A DNA stretch of 64,000 nucleotides from Citrobacter koseri (GTDB taxonomy: Bacteria > Pseudomonadota > Gammaproteobacteria > Enterobacterales > Enterobacteriaceae), in NCBI GenBank assembly GCA_900446925.1, contig UAVY01000002.1:124001-188000 (forward strand). Direction: 5' to 3'. This document shows, in pieces, positions 50,853 through 64,000 of the stretch. Positions within the stretch are counted from its first letter, which is position 1. Every line of letters starts with the position of its first letter. The notes beneath the pieces are model-generated. The model made no database searches, was not told the origin of the DNA, and saw nothing but the letters and a program-made list of their open reading frames with translations. The position numbers and the translations under genes are program-made.

Positions 50853-53800
50853 TTACAAACTTCCCACCGGGCGACTTTTCCTGGCGGCGGATGTCAGCGT
50901 TCTTCCAGTCTGCCTGCCATTCAGGCTTTCCAGGCGCATCTGGAACGGCGGGAATGGCATATCAATACCGTGCTCATGGAAGCCCGCCAGAATCAACTGG
51001 TGGATTTCGTGGCGCAACGGCATACGGTGCCCCATCTCTGCGGCATAGATACGCAGTTCGAAGATCTGAATCCCCTGTTGCAGGTCAACCAGGAATACTT
51101 CCGGCGCCGGGTTGTCGATCACCAGTGAACAGCGGTGCGCCGCAGTCAGCAGAATTTGCGTCACCTCTTCGCTATTAGCGTCTGACGGCGCCGGGATGGT
51201 CAGCACCACACGCGTTACCGAATCCGACAGCGACCAGTTGATAAACTGCTCGGTGATGAACGCTTTGTTCGGCACGATAATCTCTTTACGGTCCCAGTCG
51301 CTGATGGTGGTGGCGCGGGTGGTTGATTTTGGTCACCGCTGCCGGTAAGGTCGCGAATGGTCACCGTATCGCCAATACGAATCGGCTTTTCGAACAGGAT
51401 GATTAAGCCGGAAATAAAGTTGGCGAAGATCTCCTGTAAACCAAAGCCCAGACCGACACCGAGCGCGGCGACCAGCCATTGTAACTTCGACCATTCAATG
51501 CCAATCATCGAGAAACCGACCAGCCCGCCAATCAGCATCAACAGATACTTGGTGATGGTGGTGATGGCGTAGCCGGTGCCGGGCGTCAGATCCAGATGCT
51601 GCAAGAGCGCCAGCTCCAGCAGTGCGGGCAGGTTACGCACCAGTTGCGTGGTGATGATAAACACCAGGATCGCAATCAACACCGCGCCCAGCGTAATCGG
51701 CTCCAGACTTTCAACCCCTTGCACCGTGGAGGTGACATCCCACAGCGAGATATTCTCCAGGAAGCCAAAGGCGGAATGGATTTCCGACCACAGCACAATG
51801 ACCGACAGCAGGGCGATAAGCATCAGGATAGAACGTACCAGGCGCAGCGACTGGGCGCTGATGGCGTCGAGATCCACTTCGCTTTCATCCACTTCGACGG
51901 CCCCTTCGAGGCTGGTGGAGTGGGCGGGTTCTTCTTCACCGCGCGCACGTTGCGCCAGCATTTCGGCCCGGCGATGCTTAGCGCGATCGAACGCCAGACG
52001 GCGACGCTGAATCAGCATCCAGCGGCGAATGACGTGATAGATAACCAGCAGCAGGAACCAGATAGCAACGGAGGTCTCCAGTCGCGCCAGCAGCGCCTGT
52101 GCGGTAGCCAGATAGCCGACAGCGGCCGCAAGGATCGCAATGAGCGGCGCGCCCATCAGCAGATTCCAGAGCATACTGTTAACCATATTGTCACCGCTGC
52201 CCTCTTTATCGAGGTACAGCGGGATACCGGCGCGCTTCAGACTCAGCGTGACAATCGCGAGCGCGCCGCAAATCAGGATGAAGCAGAGACGCCCCAGCGA
52301 CGCGGAGAACTCCCGATCGTTAAGATTATCAAACATAATCAGCGCCATAATGAGCGGGACAATCAGCCCGATGCTCATCAGGTAATAGCGCATGGCGCGC
52401 GCGACACGGTTTCGGGGCCAGCCAAAATGCGCCACGAACAGACCGTTAGGGCGGGCAAAGGTGGCGCAAATCATGACGACCCACAGCAGCGGAACCGTTG
52501 CTGTCACCCCGTCGCCGATGGCGACGGCCAGAGGATAAGGCCATGCCTCCTGCAACCCATAGCCCAGCGTGGCCCACAGTACGGGCAGCGGGGAGGCGAC
52601 CAGAATCGACCAGAACACGGTGCGCAGCGTCAGCCAGAAGTGATCCTGCGTGACTTTCCCGACGCGGGAGGATGAACGCTCCAGAAAACGGGTGAAATGT
52701 TTGCGCGAATAGAGACTAAAACCAACCAGCACCAGCGCGCCAAACAGCGGCAGCAGCGTCTCCTTGCTGGTAAGCATCATGATGCTGGCTTTGCCGAGCT
52801 GATTGAACGTATCCAGTGAGATCAGTCGACGCAGATCCTGAACGAGGCTGATAGGCCACGAGAGCGACATCGGACTCACGTCAGACGTCCAGAACAGGTA
52901 ACGGTGAGTGGCTTCGTTGACCTCTTTCAGCGCGTCTTCCAGTTGACTATTGGACACTTTCAGCTTGGTGAGTTCGAGGATCAGCGTATCACCGCCCTGC
53001 AACAGTGAATTCAGCAGCTCGCGTTGGGTACGCAGTTGGGCGTCAAGAATGCGGCTCTGCTCAGAGGTCAGCGTTTGACCGTCGGCCTGGCGAATCTGAC
53101 GCAGTTGCGGTTGTTTGTTGAGCAGATCTTCGTAGCGCATACGGTGTACGCGCAGCTGCGCCATTTCGGTGTCTAACTGCTGTGGCTTGGGCATTTCCGG
53201 GAGACGCGATACCTGCGCGCGCAGGGCTTCCCCCAGCATATTCGATACGCCTAACCACTGCGACTGTTCCCGCAGGGTGTTCAGGGCCTGACGAACCTGT
53301 AGCGTCTGGCTGGTGGCCTGGCGTTGCTGTGAGGCCACCAGATCCATGCGTTGCGCCTGCTGGTTAAGCGCCTGTGACAGCTCGCGGTTCACCTTGAACT
53401 GTTCGATAATGCCCGGCGGCAGGTCAGCGCTGTTTTCCGCCAGCAGTTCGGTGCTTTCCAGCGCTCGCTCTGCTTCTCGTTGGCGCTGGCTGTTTAATTG
53501 ATTGCGTAATGCCTGCAACCAGGCATCCAGCTGTTGGCTCTGTTTTTCCGCCAGTTCGGAGCGCATTCGCGCCAGTTCCTGACGGTTATTCGCCGAAAGC
53601 TGCGCCAGTTCCAGCTCATCAACCTGCGCTTTGAGTCTGGCGGATTCGGCCTGCATACTCAGATTTTGCGCCTGGTTGAGCGGGGAGTTGCCGCTGGCGG
53701 TGCCGATGCGCCGCTCAATCTCATTTAACTGGCGACGGGCATCCGTTTTGCTGTTGTGGAAGCTGGCTTAACGAATCGGCGATTTCACGAGCGCGCTCTC

Positions 53801-54183
53801 GCTCCTGCTGGGCCTGACGGCTTTTATCCAGCAACTGGCTGCTGACCTGGAGGATCTCCTGGCTTAGCGCATCGGTGGACATGCCTGGCGGCACGCTGCG
53901 CGGTTCATCGCGCAAGTTATTGAGCTGTGCGCGTAGCGTCGCGGACAGCTTAGGGGAAATTGTCGATAACTTGCTGATATTGTTCGGCGCGCTCAAGAGA
54001 ACCTTTTCGTTCCTCAAGCGCGTTCAGCGCGGACTGGAGGGCCTCTACGGCCTCTGGCTGAGCGGGTTTTGCCGCTTTAGCCTGCTCCAGTTCCTGGGCA
54101 ATCAGTTTGGCGTCGGGGGCCGTCGCAGCGTACGCCCCCAGGCTGAGGCACCAGGCCATCAGAAAAGTGATAATCAGGCGCAC
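50853..54183 (-). CDS. mscM: Miniconductance mechanosensitive channel MscM (YjeP; frame interrupted)
   Basis: This large MscS-family channel of about 1107 residues protects against osmotic downshock. A signal peptide (MRLIITFLMAWCLSLGAYA) precedes a long periplasmic coiled-coil region rich in Gln, Leu and Glu. About eleven helices follow, then the MscS pore and beta domain (GLGFGLQEIFANFISGLIIL, KPIRIGDTVTIRDLTG, VPNKAFITEQFINWSLSD). Breaks lie near 53955, near 53740 and around 51320-51340. GTG 54183 follows AGGAT by eight bases. It is 16 bases behind psd, so the two form an operon. Confidence 0.9.
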
Positions 54184-54199
54184 AGCAGCGATCCTTTAT

Positions 54200-55169
54200 T
54201 TAACTTTCGTCTTTCTTGTCGTCAACCAGCGGGCTGGCGTCGTGTTCGGCGTTGATCTCTTCTTCCGGCAGCGGCGCGGGTTCCGCTTCAGGGGTCACGA
54301 AGAGTTCGGTAGAAACGGCCAGCGGCTGACCGATTTTGGTCACTGACAGGCTTTGCAGCTGTTCAGCCAGCGTGACTTTTACCCGGCGCAAACAGGTTGA
54401 TCACGGTTGAACCCAGTTTGAAACGGCCCATCTCCTGACCTTTCAACAGCGCCACAGACCCTTCGCTTTCCCCTTCCGGCCAGGTCCAGCGTTTGATCAC
54501 GCCTTCACGCGGCGGCGTAATGGTTCCCGCCCAGACGGTTTCGATGCTGCCGACAATGGTCGCCCCGACCAGAATTTGCGCCATTGGGCCAAACTCCGTG
54601 TCAAACAGGCAGATCACGCGTTCGTTACGGGCAAACAGGTTTGGCACGTTTTGCGCGGTCAGGTGATTCACCGAGAACAGATCGCCCGGTACGTAGATCA
54701 TCTCGCGCAGGATGCCGTTGCACGGCATGTGTACGCGGTGGTAGTCGCGCGGAGAGAGGTAGGTGGTGACAAACGAGCCGTTGCGGAACAGGTCCGCCAT
54801 CAGGTAGTTACCTGCCAGCAGCGCTTCCAGGCTGTAGTTGTGACCTTTCGCTTGCAGGATTTTATCTTCTTCGATTTTACCTGACTGGCTGATCACGCCG
54901 TCAGCCGGCATCACCAGTACGTTTGGATCGGTATTCACCGGACGGACGTCGTCACGCAGCGGACGAACAAAGAAATCGTTAAAGGTGCGATAGCTGGCGG
55001 TATCCGGCTTCTGCGCCTCTTTCATATCGACCTTGTAGTATTTCACGAACAGATCGATAACCAGTTTGGTCAGCCAGCCCGCTCGTTTTCTCGCGCCCCA
55101 GCCCGCCAGGCGAGTGAGCCATAGTTTCGGCAGAATGTATTGTAGCGAAAGTTTAAATGAGTTTAACAA
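54200..55169 (-). CDS. psd: Phosphatidylserine decarboxylase Psd (frame interrupted)
   Basis: This is the essential inner-membrane enzyme that makes phosphatidylethanolamine. It is about 322 residues, cleaving itself at the LGST motif ([12 protein letters not shown]) to form the pyruvoyl cofactor; YHRVHMPC is also conserved. Just behind LGST the frame breaks at the T4 run 54377-54380; three T continue into [19 protein letters not shown] and the E. coli-like tail [11 protein letters not shown]. Because Psd is essential, this break is best read as a sequence error. Confidence 0.94.
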
Positions 55170-55260
55170 GGTAGCCTCCAGGCCATTGTTGTTCCTGAAC
55201 CGGCATTGACGCCGGCATCCTGAAAAAAGGGGACGATTCTAGCGATGCTTAGCGTAGTTG

Positions 55261-56314
55261 TCAGTCGTCCATATCAGAAAAGTTTTTACGTGTTTTTTAC
55301 CTGTGCCATGCTTTCCAGAATGCGGTGATAATTTTCGAAACGGGTTTCTGCAATTTTACCGTCTTCTACCGCTTCACGGATGGCGCAACCTGGGTCGGTA
55401 TCATGCTTGCAGTCGCGATATTTGCAATGGCCCAGGTAGTCATGAAATTCGACAAATCCGTGGGTGATTTGTTCCGGTTCGAGATGCCAGAGGCCAAATT
55501 CGCGTACCCCAGGGGAGTCAATCACATCGCCGCCGTGCGGGAAGTGATACAGGCGCGCGGCGGTCGTGGTGTGCTGCCCCAGACCGGAGTTATCCGACAC
55601 ATCATTGGTGAGGATCGCTTCCTGTAGGCCCAGAAGGGCGTTCAACAGGCTCGATTTTCCAACGCCAGACTGCCCGGCAAAGATGCTGATGCGGCCGGTT
55701 AGCGCCTCTTCTAATGGTTTGAGGCCATCTTGCGTATGGCTGGATACCATCAACACGCGATAGCCGATGCCGCGATAGATATCCATCTGCTCATTAACGA
55801 AGTCCATCCCTTCGTCATCCAGCAGATCGATTTTATTAAGCACGATAATCGGTTCAACCTGCAACGTTTCGCAGGCCACCAGGTAGCGGTCGATAATATT
55901 GAGCGACAGCTCCGGCAAAATGGCGGAGACAATGACGATTTGGTTGATATTGGCGGCAATAGGCTTCACGCCGTCGTAGAAATCCGGGCGCGTTAGCACG
56001 GAGGTGCGTTCGTGTACGGCTTCGACGATCCCTTTGACGTTGACGCCTTCAGCCGCCGCTTTACCCGGACGCCAGACGACGCGATCGCCGGTGACCAGCG
56101 AACGGATCGTGCGACGGATGTTGCAGCGGTGAATCTCGCCATTGGCGGATTCTACGTCGGCATGCATGCCAAAGCGGCTGATGACGATACCTTCAGCGGT
56201 CTCGCCGAACAGGTTGTCATCGAAGTCTGCCTTCTCCGTGGACGTTTTTAGACGACGCTGATGATTGGCTTTCACGCGGCGTTGTTGGCCTTTGGAGAGT
56301 TTATTTTTACTCAA
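55261..56314 (-). CDS. rsgA: Ribosome small-subunit GTPase RsgA (frame interrupted at end)
   Basis: This circularly permuted GTPase of about 350 residues matures the 30S subunit. An OB fold leads to G4 NKID, G1 GQSGVGKSS and G3 DSPG, then the zinc motif with [17 protein letters not shown] 56314 follows AGGAG and gives the E. coli N-terminus [10 protein letters not shown]; the in-frame ATG 56347 has no site. The frame breaks at the T6 run 55293-55298; five T give [12 protein letters not shown] and a stop at 55261. Confidence 0.93.
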
Positions 56315-56420
56315 TCGTACTGGCTCCTGGTCGCCCGCAATGGGCAAAACATCTATGATACACGCTATTTTAGATGAATATAGTCACACTGACTGTGACC
56401 TCTGAAGGGTGGAAAATAGC

Positions 56421-56966
56421 ATGAGTGCCAATGAAAACAACCTCATTTGGATAGATCTTGAGATGACCGGCCTGGATCCCGAGCGCGATCGCATTATTGA
56501 GATCGCGACGCTGGTGACCGATGCCAACCTGAATATCCTGGCGGAAGGGCCGACGATTGCGGTGCATCAGTCTGCTGAACAACTGGCGTTAATGGATGAC
56601 TGGAACGTGCGTACTCATACCGGAAGTGGTCTGGTGGATCGGGTAAAAGCCAGCACGTTTGACGATCGCGCCGCAGAACTGGCAACCATTGAATTTTTAA
56701 AAGAGTGGGTTCCGGCAGGTAAATCACCGATTTGTGGCAACAGCATCGGCCAGGATCGCCGTTTTCTGTTTAAGTACATGCCTGAACTGGAAGCCTATTT
56801 CCACTATCGCTATCTGGATGTGAGTACGCTGAAAGAGCTGGCGCGTCGCTGGAAGCCGGAAATCCTTGCCGGTTTTACCAAGCAGGGGACGCACCAGGCG
56901 ATGGATGATATTCGCGAGTCGGTGGCGGAGCTGGCTTATTACCGCGAGAATTTTATTAAGCTGTAA
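56421..56966 (+). CDS. orn: Oligoribonuclease Orn
   Basis: This 181-residue DEDDh exonuclease degrades 2- to 5-mers, including pGpG from c-di-GMP breakdown. Active-site blocks are [20 protein letters not shown] and [14 protein letters not shown] 56421 follows AGGGTGG; an ATG four codons earlier is less likely. It is divergent from rsgA. The frame is intact. Confidence 0.97.
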   Translation: MSANENNLIWIDLEMTGLDPERDRIIEIATLVTDANLNILAEGPTIAVHQSAEQLALMDDWNVRTHTGSGLVDRVKASTFDDRAAELATIEFLKEWVPAGKSPICGNSIGQDRRFLFKYMPELEAYFHYRYLDVSTLKELARRWKPEILAGFTKQGTHQAMDDIRESVAELAYYRENFIKL

Positions 56967-56976
56967 ACGGCGTGTT

Positions 56977-57017
56977 TGCCGGATGGCGAAGCGAAGCGTC
57001 TTATCCGGCTTACGATT
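56977..57017. repeat. REP element behind orn
   Basis: GCCGGATGGCGAAGCG with GTCTTATCCGGCTTACG forms a single REP palindrome. Confidence 0.75.
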
Positions 57018-57124
57018 TGCCTGCCGGGTGTGCTTGCGGCGGGGTGAATTTGGCGCTAAATTGTACGCTTTGCTGATAAATTCAACACTCAGAACGAAAA
57101 CGGAAAAAATTGCGTTTTAGGGGG

Positions 57125-57152
57125 TTGCAGCAGAAAGGATTTCTCGTATAAT
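57125..57152 (+). promoter_or_regulatory. Stable-RNA promoter of the tRNA-Gly array
   Basis: TTGCAG (57125-57130), 16 bases, then TATAAT (57147-57152), followed by the GC-rich discriminator GCGCCTCCC typical of stringently controlled tRNA promoters. The first tRNA begins about 90 bases later. Confidence 0.85.
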
Positions 57153-57243
57153 GCGCCTCCCGTAACGACGCAGAAATGCGAATTACGACAGCAACAAATT
57201 TAATCACAGAATTTCAGATAACAGTCTGAAAAACGAAGATTAA

Positions 57244-57319
<76 letters not shown>

Positions 57320-57387
57320 AAATTTGAAAGCAACACCAGATACCCAATCGCAGGATTTCAGGCAACGGTCTGAAAGACGAAGATTAA

Positions 57388-57463
<76 letters not shown>

Positions 57464-57538
57464 AAATTTGAAAGTATCAGCAGATACGCACCACCCAATC
57501 GCAGGATTTCAGGCAGCGGCCTGGAAGACGAAGATTAA

Positions 57539-57614
<76 letters not shown>

Positions 57615-57633
57615 AATTCTTATCTCCATAAAA

Positions 57634-57882
57634 TTATCCACAGCGTATTTTCACGTTGGGGACCTTTTGTTTTGCCTCTGAAACACTCTTGTAAACAGAC
57701 TTATCCACAGGTCCAGGCATTATTCCTGGAATACAAAAAACTTCGCCTGGTGAATAGTAATTTTGTAACTTATTGAAATTAATAAATTAATTATCATTTC
57801 GAAATGTTAATGCGATCACTTGACGATTTTTTCCCTCTTGAATCGCAATGTCTTTTTATTTTTATACACAAGCTGTGGATGA
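57634..57882. promoter_or_regulatory. datA: DnaA-box cluster, datA-like locus
   Basis: Boxes TTATCCACA at 57634-57642 and 57711-57719, TTATACACA at 57862-57870, and TGTGGATGA (a near-box in reverse) at 57874-57882 lie in an AT-rich gap between glyVXY and queG. E. coli datA, the DnaA-titrating site that promotes DnaA-ATP hydrolysis with IHF, is at this same position. An IHF site was not identified with confidence. The last box touches the queG 3' end. Confidence 0.78.
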
Positions 57883-57883
57883 C

Positions 57884-59021
57884 TCAGGCGTCGCGCGGCA
57901 GTCCCTTTTCAATGACCCTGACCAGGCGTTGTTTCTTCGGTAATTGCACCTCCACCACGCAGGCATTTCGCTTCTCAATTTGCTGCGCAATCGCCCACTC
58001 TATGTGTTCATCGAGAAGTGGGTGCTCACCCCGGCGACTTTCCAGGGCGGTAATTACGGCGTTATCCCAGGGCGCATTGCCTAACGCGACGGCAATATTT
58101 CGCAGCCAGCGTAAGTGACCAATGCGGCGAATCGCCGATCCTTCCGTAACTTTTAAAAACCAGGCTTCGCTCCAGCCAAACAGTTCAATCAGCTCTGGCG
58201 CGTGGAGATGCTTGCGGGGACTGAAATCTTCTTCATCGGTCAGTTGCGAGTAGCGGTTCCACGGGCAGATAAGCTGACAATCGTCGCAGCCGTAAATCCG
58301 GTTGCCCATTAATGGCCGAAGCGCTTCTGGTATCGCCCCCTCCAGCTCAATCGTGAGATAGGAGATGCAGCGGCGCGAATCCACCGTGTAGGGCTCGACG
58401 ATTGCGCCGGTCGGGCAGATGGTCAGACAGGCAACGCATTTCCCGCAGCCTTCTTCAACTGGCGCATCAATGGGGAGAGGCAAATCAATTAACAACTCCC
58501 CCAGGAAAAAGAACGAACCGGCTTCGCGGTTAAGGATTAGTGAGTGCTTACCTGTCCAGCCAAGCCCGGCTTTTTCAGCCAGAGGACGTTCCAGAATGGG
58601 CGCAGAATCGACAAACGGTCTAAAATTCAGCGAAACGCAGTGCTGCTGAATCCTCTCGCCGAGTTTTTTGAGACGGTTACGTAACAGCTTATGGTAGTCA
58701 CGACCCAGCGCATAACGGCTGACGTAGCCCAGAGAGGGATTTTTTAGGGTACTGGCGAAAGCGGCATTGGCAGGCAGATAATTCATGCGCACACTGATGA
58801 CGCGCAGCGTGCCGGGCAATAATTCGTGAGGACGGGCGCGCATCATTCCGTGGCGAGCCATCCAGTCCATTTCGCCGTGGTATTGTTTATCCAGCCATGC
58901 CTGTAATTTGGGTTCGCTGGCGCTGAGATCGGTATCGGTAATACCGACCTGCTGAAAGCCCAGTTCCAGCCCCCACTGTTTAATATTTTGCGCTAACTGA
59001 TTGAGATCGAGGGGCTCTGAC

Positions 59022-59023
<2 letters not shown>
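57884..59023 (-). CDS. queG: Epoxyqueuosine reductase QueG
   Basis: This 379-residue cobalamin-dependent reductase performs the last step to queuosine in tRNA. Two 4Fe-4S motifs are present: CGKCVACLTICPTGA and CDDCQLICPWN. RYALGRDYHK and FVDSAPILERPLAEKAG are conserved. ATG 59023 gives the E. coli length. It overlaps head to head with nnr: the sequence CATG at 59021-59024 supplies both start codons. The frame is intact. Confidence 0.96.
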
Positions 59024-61006
<1,983 letters not shown>

Positions 61007-61022
61007 CCTTAAGGGTGGCGGG

Positions 61023-62355
61023 ATGATTTATCGCATCAGAAATTGGGTGGTGGCTACGCTGGTCCTGCTGTGCGCGCAGGCGGGGGCCGCCAGCCTCTCC
61101 GATATTCAGGTATCTAACGGCGATCGGCAGGCGCGGATTACGTTCAGTTTTATCGGCGATCCTGATTACGCGTTTTCGCAAGAAGGTAAACGTACCGTCG
61201 CGCTGGATATCAAACAGACCGGCGTGATTCAGGGACTGCCGTTGCAGTTTAGCGGCAACAACCTGGTAAAAGCGATTCGCTCCGGTACGGCGAAAGATGC
61301 GCAGTCCCTGCGGTTGGTTGTCGATCTGACGGAGAACGGTAAAACCGAGGCCGTGAAACGACAGAGCGGCGGTAACTATACCGTGGTCTTTACCATCAAC
61401 GCCGATACGCCTCCGCCGCCACCTCCACCGCCTGTCGTCGCAAAACGCGTTGAGACGCCGGTGGTCGCTCCGCGTCCGACTGAACCTGCGCGAAATCCGT
61501 TTAAAACAAACCAGGATCGCGCTACCGCCGTCACCAGCAGCAATACGGTAACGCGCCCGGCAGCGCGGGCGACATCCAGTAACGGCGACAAAGTGGTGAT
61601 TGCCATTGATGCCGGTCACGGCGGGCAAGACCCCGGCGCTATTGGCCCCGGCGGGACGCGGGGAGAAAAACGTGACGATTTCTATCGCCCGTAAGCTGCG
61701 CACGCTGTTGAATAACGATCCGATGTTCAAAGGCGTATTGACCCGCGACGGGGATTATTTCATCTCCGTGATGGGTCGCTCCGACGTGGCGCGTAAGCAG
61801 AACGCCAATTTCCTCGTCTCCATTCATGCGGATGCCGCGCCAAACCGTAACGCGACGGGCGCTTCGGTATGGGTGCTGTCAAACCGTCGCGCCAACAGCG
61901 AAATGGCGAACTGGCTGGAAGAACATGAGAAGCAGTCTGAGCTGCTGGGCGGCGCGGGCGATGTGCTGGCGAACAGTCAGGCTGACCCCTACTTAAGCCA
62001 GGCGGTGCTGGATTTGCAATTCGGTCATTCCCAGCGCGTAGGGTATGATGTGGCGACAAACATGTTAGGTCAGTTGCAGCGCATTGGTTCGCTGCATAAG
62101 CGTCGCCCTGAACACGCCAGCCTCGGCGTGTTGCGTTCCCCGGATATCCCCTCGGTGCTGGTTGAAACAGGCTTTATCAGCAACAGCGGCGAAGAACGTT
62201 TGCTGGCAAGCGATGCTTATCAGCAGCAGCTGGCAGAGGCGATTTACCAAGGGTTGCGTAACTACTTCCAGGCGCATCCGGTGCAATCCGGGCCGCAGAG
62301 CGCTCCGGCGCAAACGGCCAGCGCGGTGTCGCCGGGCGAGTCGTTGATTAACTAA
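61023..62355 (+). CDS. amiB: N-acetylmuramoyl-L-alanine amidase AmiB (frame interrupted)
   Basis: This periplasmic septal amidase of about 443 residues splits daughter-cell peptidoglycan and is activated by EnvC. The signal peptide ends at AQAGA. An AMIN domain (about 25-130) leads to a linker with eight consecutive prolines. The amidase_3 domain follows, with zinc ligands in [20 protein letters not shown] and LVETGFISN. The frame breaks at the G4 run 61660-61663; three G restore [13 protein letters not shown]. Confidence 0.94.

Positions 62356-64000
<1,645 letters not shown>

Noticed and set aside
51596..52675. A 359-codon open frame antisense to mscM
   Set aside because: Its composition (Gln/Arg/His-rich) is the complement of the coiled-coil and membrane codons of mscM.

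Overview
The window is a chromosomal segment of an enterobacterium of the Citrobacter/Salmonella group. From about 28.3 kb to the end, gene order follows the E. coli 94-min region: pheU, yjdC-dsbD-cutA-dcuA-aspA, fxsA, yjeH, groESL, yjeI, yjeJ, epmB/efp, ecnAB, gdx, blc, frdDCBA, epmA, yjeM, mscM-psd, rsgA, orn, glyVXY, queG/nnr-tsaE-amiB-mutL. Three points argue for an ampC-negative Citrobacter-like strain rather than E. coli: no ampC between frdD and blc, an ecnR-type regulator beside ecnAB, and an E. coli-type fim cluster that also has a fimK. Salmonella is not excluded, because species was judged from remembered protein similarity only.

The left 28 kb is accessory. Positions 1-2.6 kb carry a Fur-controlled TonB-dependent receptor, followed by a tandem REP array. 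Positions 2.9-10.9 kb hold an SGNH hydrolase and a porin (minus strand), then a fumarase-superfamily lyase, a RpiR regulator, a DcuC-family carrier and a malic enzyme, which together look like a dicarboxylate-yielding catabolic locus. A chemoreceptor follows at 11.2-13.1 kb. Positions 13.2-23.4 kb hold a complete type 1 fimbrial locus on the minus strand, fimB-fimE-[fimS]-fimA-I-C-D-F-G-H-K, with the fimS switch assembled in the OFF orientation. Positions 23.4-28.3 kb are AT-rich and hold an HNH nuclease, a small solitary tyrosine recombinase, and an unfamiliar two-gene unit (a 460-aa Gly/Ser-rich protein overlapping a lipoprotein gene). This block abuts the 3' end of tRNA-Phe.

The right part is core. 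It includes the EF-P system (efp, epmA, epmB), the GroE chaperonins behind a heat-shock promoter, fumarate reductase with aspartase and DcuA for anaerobic C4-dicarboxylate respiration, the guanidine exporter gdx behind a guanidine-II riboswitch, the psd-mscM operon, and the three tRNA-Gly genes followed by a DnaA-box cluster at the place of datA.

A caution applies throughout. At least 40 single-base frame breaks interrupt otherwise well-conserved genes, including the essential psd and tsaE, mostly at homopolymers and mostly as one extra base. They look like sequencing or assembly errors rather than gene decay. I therefore list such genes as one CDS over their full extent and state where the frame breaks.
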